A stretch of 56,885 bases of DNA from Sphingomonadales bacterium. Lineage in GTDB: Bacteria > Pseudomonadota > Alphaproteobacteria > Sphingomonadales > Sphingomonadaceae. Every line of letters starts with the position of its first letter. Position 1 is the first letter of the stretch. This document shows positions 26,643-34,566 of this stretch, piece by piece. Location of the stretch: contig JAIXPC010000009.1 in NCBI GenBank assembly GCA_027486415.1, positions 1-56,885 of the forward strand, in the 5' to 3' direction. Under the pieces are notes generated by a model. The model did no database searches. It saw nothing but the letters and a program-made list of their open reading frames with translations, and had not been told where the DNA came from. Both the position numbers and the translations under genes were made by a program.

Positions 26643-27829
26643 CACCAGCGCGGGAAGCGCACTTCGGCCAGCCGTCCGACATCGCAGCGCCGGGCAAGGC
26701 TGGCGGGCGGCGGCAGTGCCACCCGCACTGTCAGTTCGCGGGCATCCTTGTCGGGGTTGGCGGCCAGCATCGCGCCATCGCGCCGCGCCGCCGCGCCGGC
26801 CACCGAGGCAACGCGCCCATCCAGCCACGCGGTGCTGCCGATCAACCGCACCCGCACCGTCTCGCCGGGCAGCACCGCCTCCATCCGGCGTTCGGGCAAG
26901 GTGACCTCGACATAGCGGCGGCGGCAGTCGGCCAGCTCGATCAGGCTGGATCCCGGCGCGACGGTGGTGCCCTTGGGGGCGGGTTGCGACCACACCACGG
27001 TGCGGGCCGGCAACACGGCATCGAAGGCGCTGGCCCGGGCCAGACGCTCTTCCTCCGCCGCGATCTGAACGGCGAGTTCGGCCAGCCGCGCGTCGGCATC
27101 GGCGGCAACGCTTTCCAGTTCCTGCCGCCTGAGCAGCAGCCGGTCGCGCTGCTGGTCGCCATAGGGCGCATCCATCGCCGCGCCCGCCAGATACAGCCCG
27201 CCGTGCGCCGCCTGTGTCTCGATGGCCAGCGCCTCGGCCTGGTCCTTCAGTGCGGCGCAGCGGCGGGCGGTGGCGGCGGCCTGGGCGCGCAGCCGGTCAC
27301 GCTGGGTGAAGGTGGCGAACCGCTGGGCGGCCAGCGCCTCGATGCGGTCGCGCTGCAATATGGCCTCGGCGGCTTCGGCCTCGCACCCGGCCAGCGCCTC
27401 GTGGGCGGCATGGGTGGTGGCCGTCAGCCGGGCGCTGGCCGCGCGACCGAATTGCGCCGAGCGGCTGGCCAGCCGTGCATCGGCTGCCATCAGTTCGGCA
27501 ATCTGGCGGCGGGCAAGATCTCGCGCTGCGATCAGCGCCGCCTGCTGGCCCTTCAGCGCCGCCAGCGGGCCAGTGTCGCGCAGACGGGCCGTGACCAGCC
27601 GGGCGGTGCGCGCGCGGGCCAGCGCGGTGCCGGGCGGCGGCAGATCGGTCGCCACCATCCCGGCGATGGGTGATGCCATGCGGATCAGTGGCGCGTTGAC
27701 ATAGGCTTCGCCGCCCACCTCGCTGGTGACATAGGGGGCAAATGCCCACAGGCCCAGCGCCGCCATGCCTGTCGCCAGCGCCAGCCGCATCCGGCTCGAC
27801 CGGATCAGGGTTTCGAAGTGGTCTGCCAT
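26642..27829 (-). CDS. HlyD-like membrane-fusion protein, partner of the GT2 synthase
   Basis: A 395-residue protein: short cytoplasmic start, one membrane helix (about 15-32), then the split biotinyl-lipoyl/barrel of HlyD family adaptors (NAPLIRMASPIAGMVATDL...; PARTVVWSQPAPKGTTVAPGSSLIELADCRRRYVEVTLPERR) separated by a long Ala-rich coiled-coil hairpin (about 75-290). AGGAGG lies just before ATG 27829 (a GTG sits one codon earlier). It is coupled to the synthase gene, an order like bgsB-bgsA of rhizobial mixed-linkage beta-glucan loci or the Alg44/Alg8 division of labour. It probably carries the polymer across the periplasm. Confidence 0.78.
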   Translation of the reverse strand: MADHFETLIRSSRMRLALATGMAALGLWAFAPYVTSEVGGEAYVNAPLIRMASPIAGMVATDLPPPGTALARARTARLVTARLRDTGPLAALKGQQAALIAARDLARRQIAELMAADARLASRSAQFGRAASARLTATTHAAHEALAGCEAEAAEAILQRDRIEALAAQRFATFTQRDRLRAQAAATARRCAALKDQAEALAIETQAAHGGLYLAGAAMDAPYGDQQRDRLLLRRQELESVAADADARLAELAVQIAAEEERLARASAFDAVLPARTVVWSQPAPKGTTVAPGSSLIELADCRRRYVEVTLPERRMEAVLPGETVRVRLIGSTAWLDGRVASVAGAAARRDGAMLAANPDKDARELTVRVALPPPASLARRCDVGRLAEVRFPRW

Positions 27830-27872
27830 CACGCCTCCTGCCGTCCCGGTAACGGGCGGGCAGCGGGCGGCT

Positions 27873-28640
27873 TTATTCGGCGAGAGCCCCGGCGATGGCG
27901 GCGGCGAGTTGGGCGTCGCCGGCGGCTATCACCGCGCCGTCGCTGCCCTGATCGAGGGGCCGGCCCTGCCAGTCGGTCATCACGCCGCCGGCGCCGGTGA
28001 CGATCGGCACCAGCGCCGCCCAATCGTGGATCTTCAGGCCGGATTCCACCACGGCATCCAGGTGTCCGGCGGCGACGAGGCCATAATTGTGGCAGTCGCC
28101 TCCATACAGCGTGTCGAGCGACGCCGCACGCACACGTTCGAAGCGGGCCAGATCGTTGGCGTCAAAGGCCTGCGGGCTGGTGGTGCCGATGCCCGCCGCC
28201 GCCAGATCGGCGCAGGGGCGGACATGGACGCGGCTGCCGTTCAGCATCGTCGGCTGGCCCGGCCCGGCGATCCAGCGATCGCGGATGATGCACTGGTCGA
28301 TCACGCCCAGCACCGGCTTGCCCTGTTCCAGAAGGCCAATGAGCGTGCCGAACAGCGGGCGGCCGGCAACGAAGGCGCGGGTGCCATCGATGGGATCGAG
28401 CACCCACACGCGCTCCGCATCGGGGCGATCATCGCCATATTCTTCGCCGATCACGCCATCATCGGGGCGATATTCGGCCAGCAGGCGGCGGATCGCGGCC
28501 TCGGCTTCCTTGTCGGCGGCAGTGACGGGGGAGAAATCCTCCTTGGTTTCCACCAGAAAGGGCCGGCGGAACCAGGGCCGGATGGCCTGCCCGGCGGCAT
28601 CGGCCAGCATTTCGGCAAGGGCGAGATCGGAAATGCTCAC
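27873..28640 (-). CDS. hisN: Inositol-monophosphatase-family histidinol-phosphatase
   Basis: A 255-residue Mg-dependent, Li-sensitive-type phosphatase. The metal site motifs are seen as VTAADKEAEAAIR, IGEEYG, and WVLDPIDGTRAFVAGRPLFGTLIGLL; the second is HDWAALVPIVTGAGGVMTDW. The 'GTRAFVAG' form and length favour the HisN histidinol-phosphatase branch over SuhB or CysQ, but substrate is not certain. The GTG start at 28640 overlaps the stop of the CoA-transferase gene (GTGA), with AAGGAA upstream. Confidence 0.75.
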   Translation of the reverse strand: MSISDLALAEMLADAAGQAIRPWFRRPFLVETKEDFSPVTAADKEAEAAIRRLLAEYRPDDGVIGEEYGDDRPDAERVWVLDPIDGTRAFVAGRPLFGTLIGLLEQGKPVLGVIDQCIIRDRWIAGPGQPTMLNGSRVHVRPCADLAAAGIGTTSPQAFDANDLARFERVRAASLDTLYGGDCHNYGLVAAGHLDAVVESGLKIHDWAALVPIVTGAGGVMTDWQGRPLDQGSDGAVIAAGDAQLAAAIAGALAE

Positions 28641-29776
28641 AGGCCCAGTTCCTTCAATATGGCCGCCCTGTCCCCATCCAGTGCGGGGGCAGGCGCGCGG
28701 GTGGCCGGATCGGCGTGGCCGGACAGCTTGATCGGGTTGCCCGCGGCAATCAGCGGCGTGCCGTCGGGCAGGGCCGTCTGCACCACCATGTTGCGCGCCT
28801 TTACCTGGGGGTTGGCCAGCGCCTGGCCGATCGTGTTGAGCGGGCCGCAGGGCACGCCGGCGGCTTCCAGCTTCGGCAGCCAATGCGCGGCCGGCCGGGT
28901 GGCCAGCACGCTTTCCAGCACCTGCGCCAGCGCCTCGGCATTGGCGGTGCGTGCCTCGTTGCCGGCAAAGCGCGGATCGTCCTGCGGCAGGCCCAGCGCT
29001 TTGCACAGCGCGGCGAACAGCTGATCATTGCCAGCCGCGATCACGATGGGCGCATCGGCGCACTGGTAGGCGGCAAAGGGCGTGATGCTGGGGTGGCGGG
29101 CGCCCAGCGGCCCCGGCGACTCCCCGGTGGCGGCATAGCGGGCGATGGCGTTTTCCAGGATGGCGATCTGGCCATCGAGCATGGCGACATCGACGAACTG
29201 GCCGCGCCCCGTGGCCTTGCGATCATGCAGCGCCGCCAGCACGCCGATCACGGTGAACAGGCCGGCGGTGATGTCGCCCACGCTGGTGCCGACCCGCGTG
29301 GGTGGCCCGCCGGGATGGCCCGTCACCGACATGATGCCGCCCATCGCCTGCACCACCATGTCGTAAGCCGCCTTCTGCGAATCCGGCCCGGTCTGGCCGA
29401 AACCGCTGCTGGCGGCGTGGATCAGGCGCGGATAACGCTGAGACAGCACGTCCCAGCCATAACCCAGCCGCGCCATCACGCCGGGGCGATAATTGTCGAG
29501 CAGCACGTCGGCGCGGTCCAGCAGCGCCTCGAAGATGGCGCGGTCGTCGGGCGCTTTCAGATCCAGCGCGATCGATTGCTTGCCGCGGTTGATGCTGGCG
29601 AAATAGGCGCTCTGCCCATTGATGAACGGGCCATAGGCCCGGGCATCATCGCCGCCACCCGGTCGTTCCACCTTGATCACCCGCGCGCCCAGATCGGCCA
29701 GCACCATGGTGGCATAGGGGCCCGCCAGCACGCGCGACAGGTCGATGACGGTGATATCGTGAAGCGGCCCGGCCAT
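28637..29776 (-). CDS. CaiB/BaiF (family III) CoA-transferase
   Basis: A 379-residue cytosolic enzyme that moves CoA between acyl carboxylates. N-terminus DITVIDLSRVLAGPYATMVLADLGARVIKVERPGGGDDAR is the family signature; the catalytic Asp sits in VDVAMLDGQIAILEN; CoA-binding segments LDLKAPDDRAIFEALLDRADVLLDNYRPGVMARLG follow the usual order. The acyl partner cannot be told. ATG 29776 is chosen because homology begins there; reading the frame further upstream only continues antisense to the peptidase gene. It is coupled to the hisN-like gene. Confidence 0.85.
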   Translation of the reverse strand: MAGPLHDITVIDLSRVLAGPYATMVLADLGARVIKVERPGGGDDARAYGPFINGQSAYFASINRGKQSIALDLKAPDDRAIFEALLDRADVLLDNYRPGVMARLGYGWDVLSQRYPRLIHAASSGFGQTGPDSQKAAYDMVVQAMGGIMSVTGHPGGPPTRVGTSVGDITAGLFTVIGVLAALHDRKATGRGQFVDVAMLDGQIAILENAIARYAATGESPGPLGARHPSITPFAAYQCADAPIVIAAGNDQLFAALCKALGLPQDDPRFAGNEARTANAEALAQVLESVLATRPAAHWLPKLEAAGVPCGPLNTIGQALANPQVKARNMVVQTALPDGTPLIAAGNPIKLSGHADPATRAPAPALDGDRAAILKELGL

Positions 29777-29860
29777 GAAGCTGCTGTAACGATGTTTTTC
29801 CCCCTCGTCACCGCCCGGACGGCTGGATAGACCAAGACCACACACGGGAGGGGATTTGAC

Positions 29861-32077
29861 ATGCACAAGACGATTCTGGCGGCATTCCTGCTGGGCACCA
29901 CCGCCACCGCGCAGCCAATGGGCGACGCGCAGAAGGCCGCGATGTTGGATGCAGCGGTGAGCAGCGCCGAGCAGATGGCCTGGCTCAAGGACTTCACTGC
30001 CGGCCCCAACCATGTGGATGCGCCGCACAACCGCCAGAATGCCGACACCATCGCCCGAATGTTCCGCGACTGGGGCTGGCAGGTGAAGATGGCGGAATAT
30101 CAGGTGCTCTATCCCACCCCGATCTCGACCGCGCTGGAACTGGTCGGCCCGGTGGCGAAGAAACTCGGCGGGCAGGAGCCGGGCATCGCCGAGGACGCTA
30201 CCTCGCAAAACCTCGCCGGCGCGCTGCCGCCGTACGTGGCCTACCAGGGCGATGGCGATGTGACGGCGCCGGTCGTCTATGTGAACTATGGCCTGCCCGC
30301 CGATTACGAGGCGTTGGCCCGGCGCGGCATTTCGGTGAAGGGCAAGATCGTCATCGCCCGTTACGGCGGCGGCTGGCGCGGCCTGAAGCCGAAATTGGCG
30401 CAGGAACAGGGCGCCATCGGCTGCCTCATTTATTCCGATCCGCAGCAGGATGGTTATGGCAGCGCCGACACCTATCCCAATGGCGGTGGCCGTCCGCCGA
30501 CCGGCGTGCAGCGCGGCAGCGTGGTCGACATGACGACCTATCCGGGCGATCCGCTCACCCCCGGCATCGGCGCCACCAAGGACGCCAAGCGCCTGACCCG
30601 CGAGACGGCGGCGACGGTGCTGAAGATCCCGACCCTGCCGATCTCCTACGCCGATGCGACCGAGATATTGTCCCGCCTGAAGGGCGCGCCGGTGCCGCAG
30701 GAGTGGCGCGGCGCCTTGCCGTTCCACTACCGTTTCGGCGGCAGCGACGATGTGAAAGTGCATCTGGCGGTGAAGTCGGACTGGTCGCTCAAGACCGTCC
30801 GCAACGTCATCGCCATGCTGCCGGGCTCGTCCAAGGCCGATGAGTGGGTGGTGCGCGGCAACCACTATGACGGCTGGGTGTTCGGTGCCGCCGATCCGTT
30901 GTCGGGCGAAGTCGCCATGCTGTCGGAAGCCAAGGGCCTCGGCGCGCTGTGGAAGGCCGGCTGGCGGCCCAAGCGCAGCATCGTCTATGCCAGCTGGGAC
31001 GGCGAGGAGCCGGGCCTCCTGGGCTCCACCGAATGGGTCGAGCACAACCTGGCCGAGCTTCGCCAAAAGGCCGTCATCTACATCAACAGCGACGGCAATG
31101 GCCGCGGCTATCTGGGTGTCGATGGCAGCCAGCAGTTCACGTCGCTGGTCAGCAAGGTCGCCGGCGAGGTGAAGGACCCGCAGACCGGCGTGCCGGTGAT
31201 CGACCGCTGGCGCGCCGCAATGCGGGCCGGGGCGTTCGAAGGCCGCCGCATCGACCCGGACACGCTGGCGGCAGCCGAAAAGGGCGGTGACCTGCCGCTG
31301 GATCCGCTGGGGTCGGGCAGCGACTATACCGCCTTCATCCATCACGCCGGCATTCCCAGCCTGAACGTCGGGTTCGGCGGCGAGGGCGAGAGCGCGGGGT
31401 CGTATCACTCGATCTTCGACAGCTATGACCATTTCGTGCGCTGGGATGATCCGGGCCTGGCCTATGGCGCTGCCCTGTCGAAGGTGACCGGGCGGCTGGT
31501 GCTCAACATCGCCGATGCCGATGTGCTGCCGGTGCGTTACGGCCCGCTGGCCGGGGCGGCGCGGGGGTATCTCACCGAAATCCGCAGCCTGATCGACAAT
31601 CGCCGCCGCGAGGACATGCGCCGCGCGGGCCTGACCGCCGACATGTACAAGCTGGCCAGCGACCCGCGCGACCCGATCGCGCCGCCGGTGGCCAAGGCAT
31701 CGACGCCGATGATCGAGCTGGCCGCGCTCGACAATGCCATCGCCCAGCTGGAGGCCGCGGCCAAGGCGTTTGATGGGGCCATCGCGGCAAATGGCGCGAC
31801 GTTGACCGAGGCGCAGAAGGCGGCGCTCAACGCCAAGCTGAAGGGCATCGACCAGGCGCTGCTCAGCCCGTCGGGCCTGCCGTTCCGGCCGTGGTTCCGC
31901 AACGTGCTCTACGCGCCGGGCCGCTTCACCGGCTATGGCGCCAAGACGCTGCCGGGCCTGCGTGAAGCCGTGGAAGAGCGCCGGTTCGACGATGCCAACC
32001 GCGAAGCCGGCATCGCTGCCAAGGCCTTCAACGATTATGCCGACCGGCTGAATGCCGCGGTGGGAGCGATGAGGTGA
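29861..32077 (+). CDS. Secreted M28 metallopeptidase (glutamate carboxypeptidase II-like)
   Basis: A 738-residue exported di-zinc peptidase. Signal peptide MHKTILAAFLLGTTATAQ; a protease-associated domain at about 130-280 (GKIVIARYGGGWRGLKPKLAQEQGAIG); the peptidase core has His335 and Asp345 (NHYDGWVFGAADPLSG), Glu382-Glu383 (DGEEPGL), Asp411 (INSDGNG) and His516 (YHSIFDS), matching the five zinc ligands and catalytic Glu of GCPII. A C-terminal helical dimerisation domain follows. GGGAGGGG precedes the ATG. It is coupled by overlap to the alpha/beta-hydrolase gene. Confidence 0.9.
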   Translation: MHKTILAAFLLGTTATAQPMGDAQKAAMLDAAVSSAEQMAWLKDFTAGPNHVDAPHNRQNADTIARMFRDWGWQVKMAEYQVLYPTPISTALELVGPVAKKLGGQEPGIAEDATSQNLAGALPPYVAYQGDGDVTAPVVYVNYGLPADYEALARRGISVKGKIVIARYGGGWRGLKPKLAQEQGAIGCLIYSDPQQDGYGSADTYPNGGGRPPTGVQRGSVVDMTTYPGDPLTPGIGATKDAKRLTRETAATVLKIPTLPISYADATEILSRLKGAPVPQEWRGALPFHYRFGGSDDVKVHLAVKSDWSLKTVRNVIAMLPGSSKADEWVVRGNHYDGWVFGAADPLSGEVAMLSEAKGLGALWKAGWRPKRSIVYASWDGEEPGLLGSTEWVEHNLAELRQKAVIYINSDGNGRGYLGVDGSQQFTSLVSKVAGEVKDPQTGVPVIDRWRAAMRAGAFEGRRIDPDTLAAAEKGGDLPLDPLGSGSDYTAFIHHAGIPSLNVGFGGEGESAGSYHSIFDSYDHFVRWDDPGLAYGAALSKVTGRLVLNIADADVLPVRYGPLAGAARGYLTEIRSLIDNRRREDMRRAGLTADMYKLASDPRDPIAPPVAKASTPMIELAALDNAIAQLEAAAKAFDGAIAANGATLTEAQKAALNAKLKGIDQALLSPSGLPFRPWFRNVLYAPGRFTGYGAKTLPGLREAVEERRFDDANREAGIAAKAFNDYADRLNAAVGAMR

Positions 32078-32955
32078 GGCGCGCCCTGCTGGCGCTGGCG
32101 CTGCTGGCCGCGCCGGCTGCGGCGCAACGCATGCGCCCCGCCGATGTCGACAAGCTGCCGTCCTCACCGCCGGCCCTGACCGAAGCCTATGGCAGCGATG
32201 CCAACCAGGTCGGCGATCTGCGCCTGCCGGCGGGGGCCGGGCCGCATCCGGTGGTGATCGTCATCCACGGCGGCTGCTGGTGGCGGGGTTTTGCCACCCG
32301 CCAGAACACCGCCGCGCTGGCCAGCCGGCTGACGGAGAGGGGCTTTGCCACCTGGAACATCGATTATCGCCAGATCGGCGATACCGGGGCCGGCTGGCCG
32401 GGCACGTTCCAGGATTGGGCGGCGGCGACCGATCATCTGCGCGCGCTGGCCAAACGCTATCCGCTGGATCTGACGCGGGTGGCCGTCACTGGCCACAGCG
32501 CCGGCGCCCATGCCGCTCTGTGGGTGGCCAGCCGCCACCGGTTGCCGGCCGACAGCGAGATTGCCTCGCCCGATCCCTTGAAGATCGGCGCGGTGGTCGC
32601 CATCGATGGCCCTCCTGATCCGGCCAGCGACTGGCAGACGTTCGAACAGGGCTGCGGCGTGCCGGCCGGGCAGAAATTGTTTGGCGGCAAGCCCGATGAA
32701 CAGCCGAAGCGCTGGGCCGAAGGTACGCCGCAGAACCGGCTGCCGCTGGGCATCAAGTCGGGCCTGATCTCGGCCAGCCTGTTCCTGTCGCCCGCTGCCA
32801 CCGCGAAATTCGTCACCGAAGCCCGCAAGGGCAAGGACCAGGCCTCGGCGCTCGTGCTCGGCGGCACCGGCCATTTCGAGGTGATCGCGCCGGGCAGCCC
32901 GGTGTGGAGCCAGGTCGAGGCGTTTCTGGTCGAGCAACTGAAGGTCAGCAAGTGA
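32074..32955 (+). CDS. Exported alpha/beta hydrolase (esterase/lipase-like)
   Basis: A 293-residue serine hydrolase with a signal peptide (MRRALLALALLAAPAAAQ). VVIVIHGGCWWRG is the HGG oxyanion motif, TGHSAGAHAALW the nucleophile elbow (GxSxG), and the His near GGTGHFEVIAP. This is the 'BD-FAE/kynurenine formamidase-like' hydrolase style; the substrate is open. GTG start overlaps the peptidase stop (GTGA), so the two are co-translated and probably work together on extracellular peptides or esters. Confidence 0.8.
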   Translation: MRRALLALALLAAPAAAQRMRPADVDKLPSSPPALTEAYGSDANQVGDLRLPAGAGPHPVVIVIHGGCWWRGFATRQNTAALASRLTERGFATWNIDYRQIGDTGAGWPGTFQDWAAATDHLRALAKRYPLDLTRVAVTGHSAGAHAALWVASRHRLPADSEIASPDPLKIGAVVAIDGPPDPASDWQTFEQGCGVPAGQKLFGGKPDEQPKRWAEGTPQNRLPLGIKSGLISASLFLSPAATAKFVTEARKGKDQASALVLGGTGHFEVIAPGSPVWSQVEAFLVEQLKVSK

Positions 32956-32956
32956 G

Positions 32957-33529
32957 GTGACGGAGGCGCTGGCCGCGCTGCTGGACGAGGTGCGCGCCTG
33001 CCGGGCCTGCCCGCTGGCGCACGGGCCGCGGCCGGTGGTGCAGGCCGGTGCCACGGCGCGCCTCCTCATCATCAGCCAGGCGCCGGGTTCGGCGGTGCAG
33101 GCCTCGGGCATACCATTCGATGATCCCAGCGGTGACCGGCTGCGAGACTGGACGGGGCTGGGCCCGGCGGCATTTTATGATCCCGCCAGGGTGGCGCTGA
33201 TGCCGATGGGCTTCTGCTATCCCGGCAAGGGGCCATCGGCCGATCTGCCGCCGCGCCGCGAATGTGCGCCGCTGTGGCACGACCGGCTGCGGGCGCTGCT
33301 GCCCGATGTGCGGCTGACCTTGCTGGTCGGCCATCACGCGATCCGCCATTACTGGCCCGCCGCGCCGTCGATGACCGAGGCGGTGCGGCGCTGGGCCGAT
33401 GCGCCCGCCGCCCTGTTCCCGTTGCCGCATCCCAGCTGGCGCAGCACGATCTGGATGCGCCGGCACCCGTGGTTCGAAGCCCAGGTGCTGCCGGCCTTGC
33501 GGAGCCGCGTTGCAGCAGCATTGGGATGA
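32957..33529 (+). CDS. Uracil-DNA glycosylase superfamily protein
   Basis: A 190-residue protein of the UDG fold. CRACPLAHGPRP at the N-terminus, LLIISQAPGSAVQASGIPFDDPSGDRLRDWTGL (motif A with the APG turn) and LFPLPHPSWRSTIW (motif B with HPS) identify the family. Only two of the usual four cluster cysteines (C-x2-C) are obvious, so an iron-sulfur cluster of the family-4/5 type is doubtful. GTG start, one base after the previous stop. Confidence 0.78.
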   Translation: MTEALAALLDEVRACRACPLAHGPRPVVQAGATARLLIISQAPGSAVQASGIPFDDPSGDRLRDWTGLGPAAFYDPARVALMPMGFCYPGKGPSADLPPRRECAPLWHDRLRALLPDVRLTLLVGHHAIRHYWPAAPSMTEAVRRWADAPAALFPLPHPSWRSTIWMRRHPWFEAQVLPALRSRVAAALG

Positions 33530-33544
33530 GCTATTGAGGACATC

Positions 33545-34123
33545 ATGAAACTGCTTGCCTCGCCCACCTCGCCCTATGCCCGCAAGCTGCGGGTGATTGC
33601 CCACGAACTCGGCCTCAGCCTGCCGGTGGAGGACACGTCGCCGATGACCGATCCGGCGGCGCTGCTGGCGGCCAACCCGCTTGGCAAGGTGCCGGCGCTG
33701 GTGCTGGAGGATGGCACCGGCATCATCGATTCCCCCGTCATCGCCGCCTGGCTGCTGGCGCAAGTTCCCGGCCAGACGCTGAAGCCGGACAGTGGCCCCG
33801 GCCACTGGGCGGCGCTGACCACCGAGGCGCTGGCCGATGGTGTGCTTGATGCCGCGATCATCCTGCGGTTCAACATGGCGCAGGGCATCATCTCCGGCCC
33901 GTGGGTGGATCGCCAGTATCGCGCCATCGAACGCGCGCTGGCAGTGATGAACGGCCGCGTGGGCGGCAGCGCGTTTGGCGACATCTGCATTGCCGTGGCC
34001 TGCGATTATTTGGCTTTCCGCTTCCCCGATGTGGACTGGCGCACGCACAATCCGGCGCTGGCAGCGCTAACCGACCGGCTGCTGGAAACGCCGGCGTTCG
34101 TCGCGACCAGGCCGCCCGCATGA
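33545..34123 (+). CDS. Glutathione S-transferase
   Basis: A 192-residue cytosolic protein. The thioredoxin-like N-terminal domain MKLLASPTSPYARKLRVIAHELGL carries the Ser/Pro turn of bacterial GSTs; NPLGKVPALVLEDGTGIIDSPVIAAWL is the glutathione-binding cis-Pro/Asp-Ser segment. The C-terminal all-helical domain is present (GDICIAVACDYLAFRFPDVDW). TTGAGGAC lies just before the ATG. It sits near the GFA and aldehyde dehydrogenase genes across a palindrome at 34126. Confidence 0.88.
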   Translation: MKLLASPTSPYARKLRVIAHELGLSLPVEDTSPMTDPAALLAANPLGKVPALVLEDGTGIIDSPVIAAWLLAQVPGQTLKPDSGPGHWAALTTEALADGVLDAAIILRFNMAQGIISGPWVDRQYRAIERALAVMNGRVGGSAFGDICIAVACDYLAFRFPDVDWRTHNPALAALTDRLLETPAFVATRPPA

Positions 34124-34125
34124 CC

Positions 34126-34153
34126 CGTCACCCAGGCTTTCGCCGGGGTGACG
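34126..34153. repeat. REP-like palindrome between convergent genes
   Basis: CGTCACCC-A-GGC-TTTC-GCC-G-GGGTGACG forms an 11-bp stem with one mismatch and a 4-base loop, exactly between the ends of the GST and GFA genes. The 'CCCGGCGAAAGCC(G/T)GGG' type is a dispersed intergenic palindrome common in sphingomonads and other alphaproteobacteria. It may act as a two-way terminator. Confidence 0.65.
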
Positions 34154-34158
34154 ATGGA

Positions 34159-34566
34159 TCAGCCGTCCCGCCCGCGCGGAAGGCGCACCGCGCCATCGGG
34201 CACCGCCACCCACGGATGCCGCCGTTCCTCGAACACGCTGCGCTGGGGCGGCGGGGTAGCCGGATCGGCAAACAGGCCGGCGGGAACGGCGATCAGGCCG
34301 GGGTTGAGCGCGGCGGTGTAGCAGATGGTGCTGCCGCAGTTCGGGCAGAACCGATTGGTCAGTTTGCGGCCCTTGTCGCTCACGTGGACGAAATCGCGCG
34401 TTTCCCCGCCGATCGTCACATCAGCCTCGGCCAGCCACAGCGCCATGCCGAACGGCGATCCCGTGCGCCGCTGGCAGTCCGCGCAGTGGCACATGTTCAC
34501 GCGCTCGGGCTCGGCGGCCAGCGCCACGCGGACGGCGCCGCACAGGCACTGGCCCTGCCGGTTCAT
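34159..34566 (-). CDS. GFA-family (glutathione-dependent formaldehyde-activating-like) zinc protein
   Basis: A 135-residue protein with the Mss4-like zinc fold: GQCLCGAVRV (CxCG), MCHCADCQRRTGSPFG (CHC-x2-C) and RFCPNCGSTICY (C-x2-CG). The paralog Gfa was proposed to help formaldehyde react with glutathione, but most members have unknown roles. Start ATG 34566 overlaps the stop of the aldehyde dehydrogenase gene (ATGA), so they are co-translated. Confidence 0.85.
   Translation of the reverse strand: MNRQGQCLCGAVRVALAAEPERVNMCHCADCQRRTGSPFGMALWLAEADVTIGGETRDFVHVSDKGRKLTNRFCPNCGSTICYTAALNPGLIAVPAGLFADPATPPPQRSVFEERRHPWVAVPDGAVRLPRGRDG

Noticed and set aside
26643-26993. N-terminal extension of the GT2 synthase
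   Set aside because: It overlaps the HlyD-like gene in another frame and encodes Arg/Gly/Pro-rich shadow sequence; ATG 26642 overlaps the HlyD stop and leads directly into membrane helices.
29777-32167. Long open frame continuing the CoA-transferase gene upstream on the minus strand (total 1176 residues)
   Set aside because: The CaiB homology begins at ATG 29776. The extra part is antisense to the well-defined M28 peptidase and is Arg/Ala/Gly-rich GC-shadow sequence.
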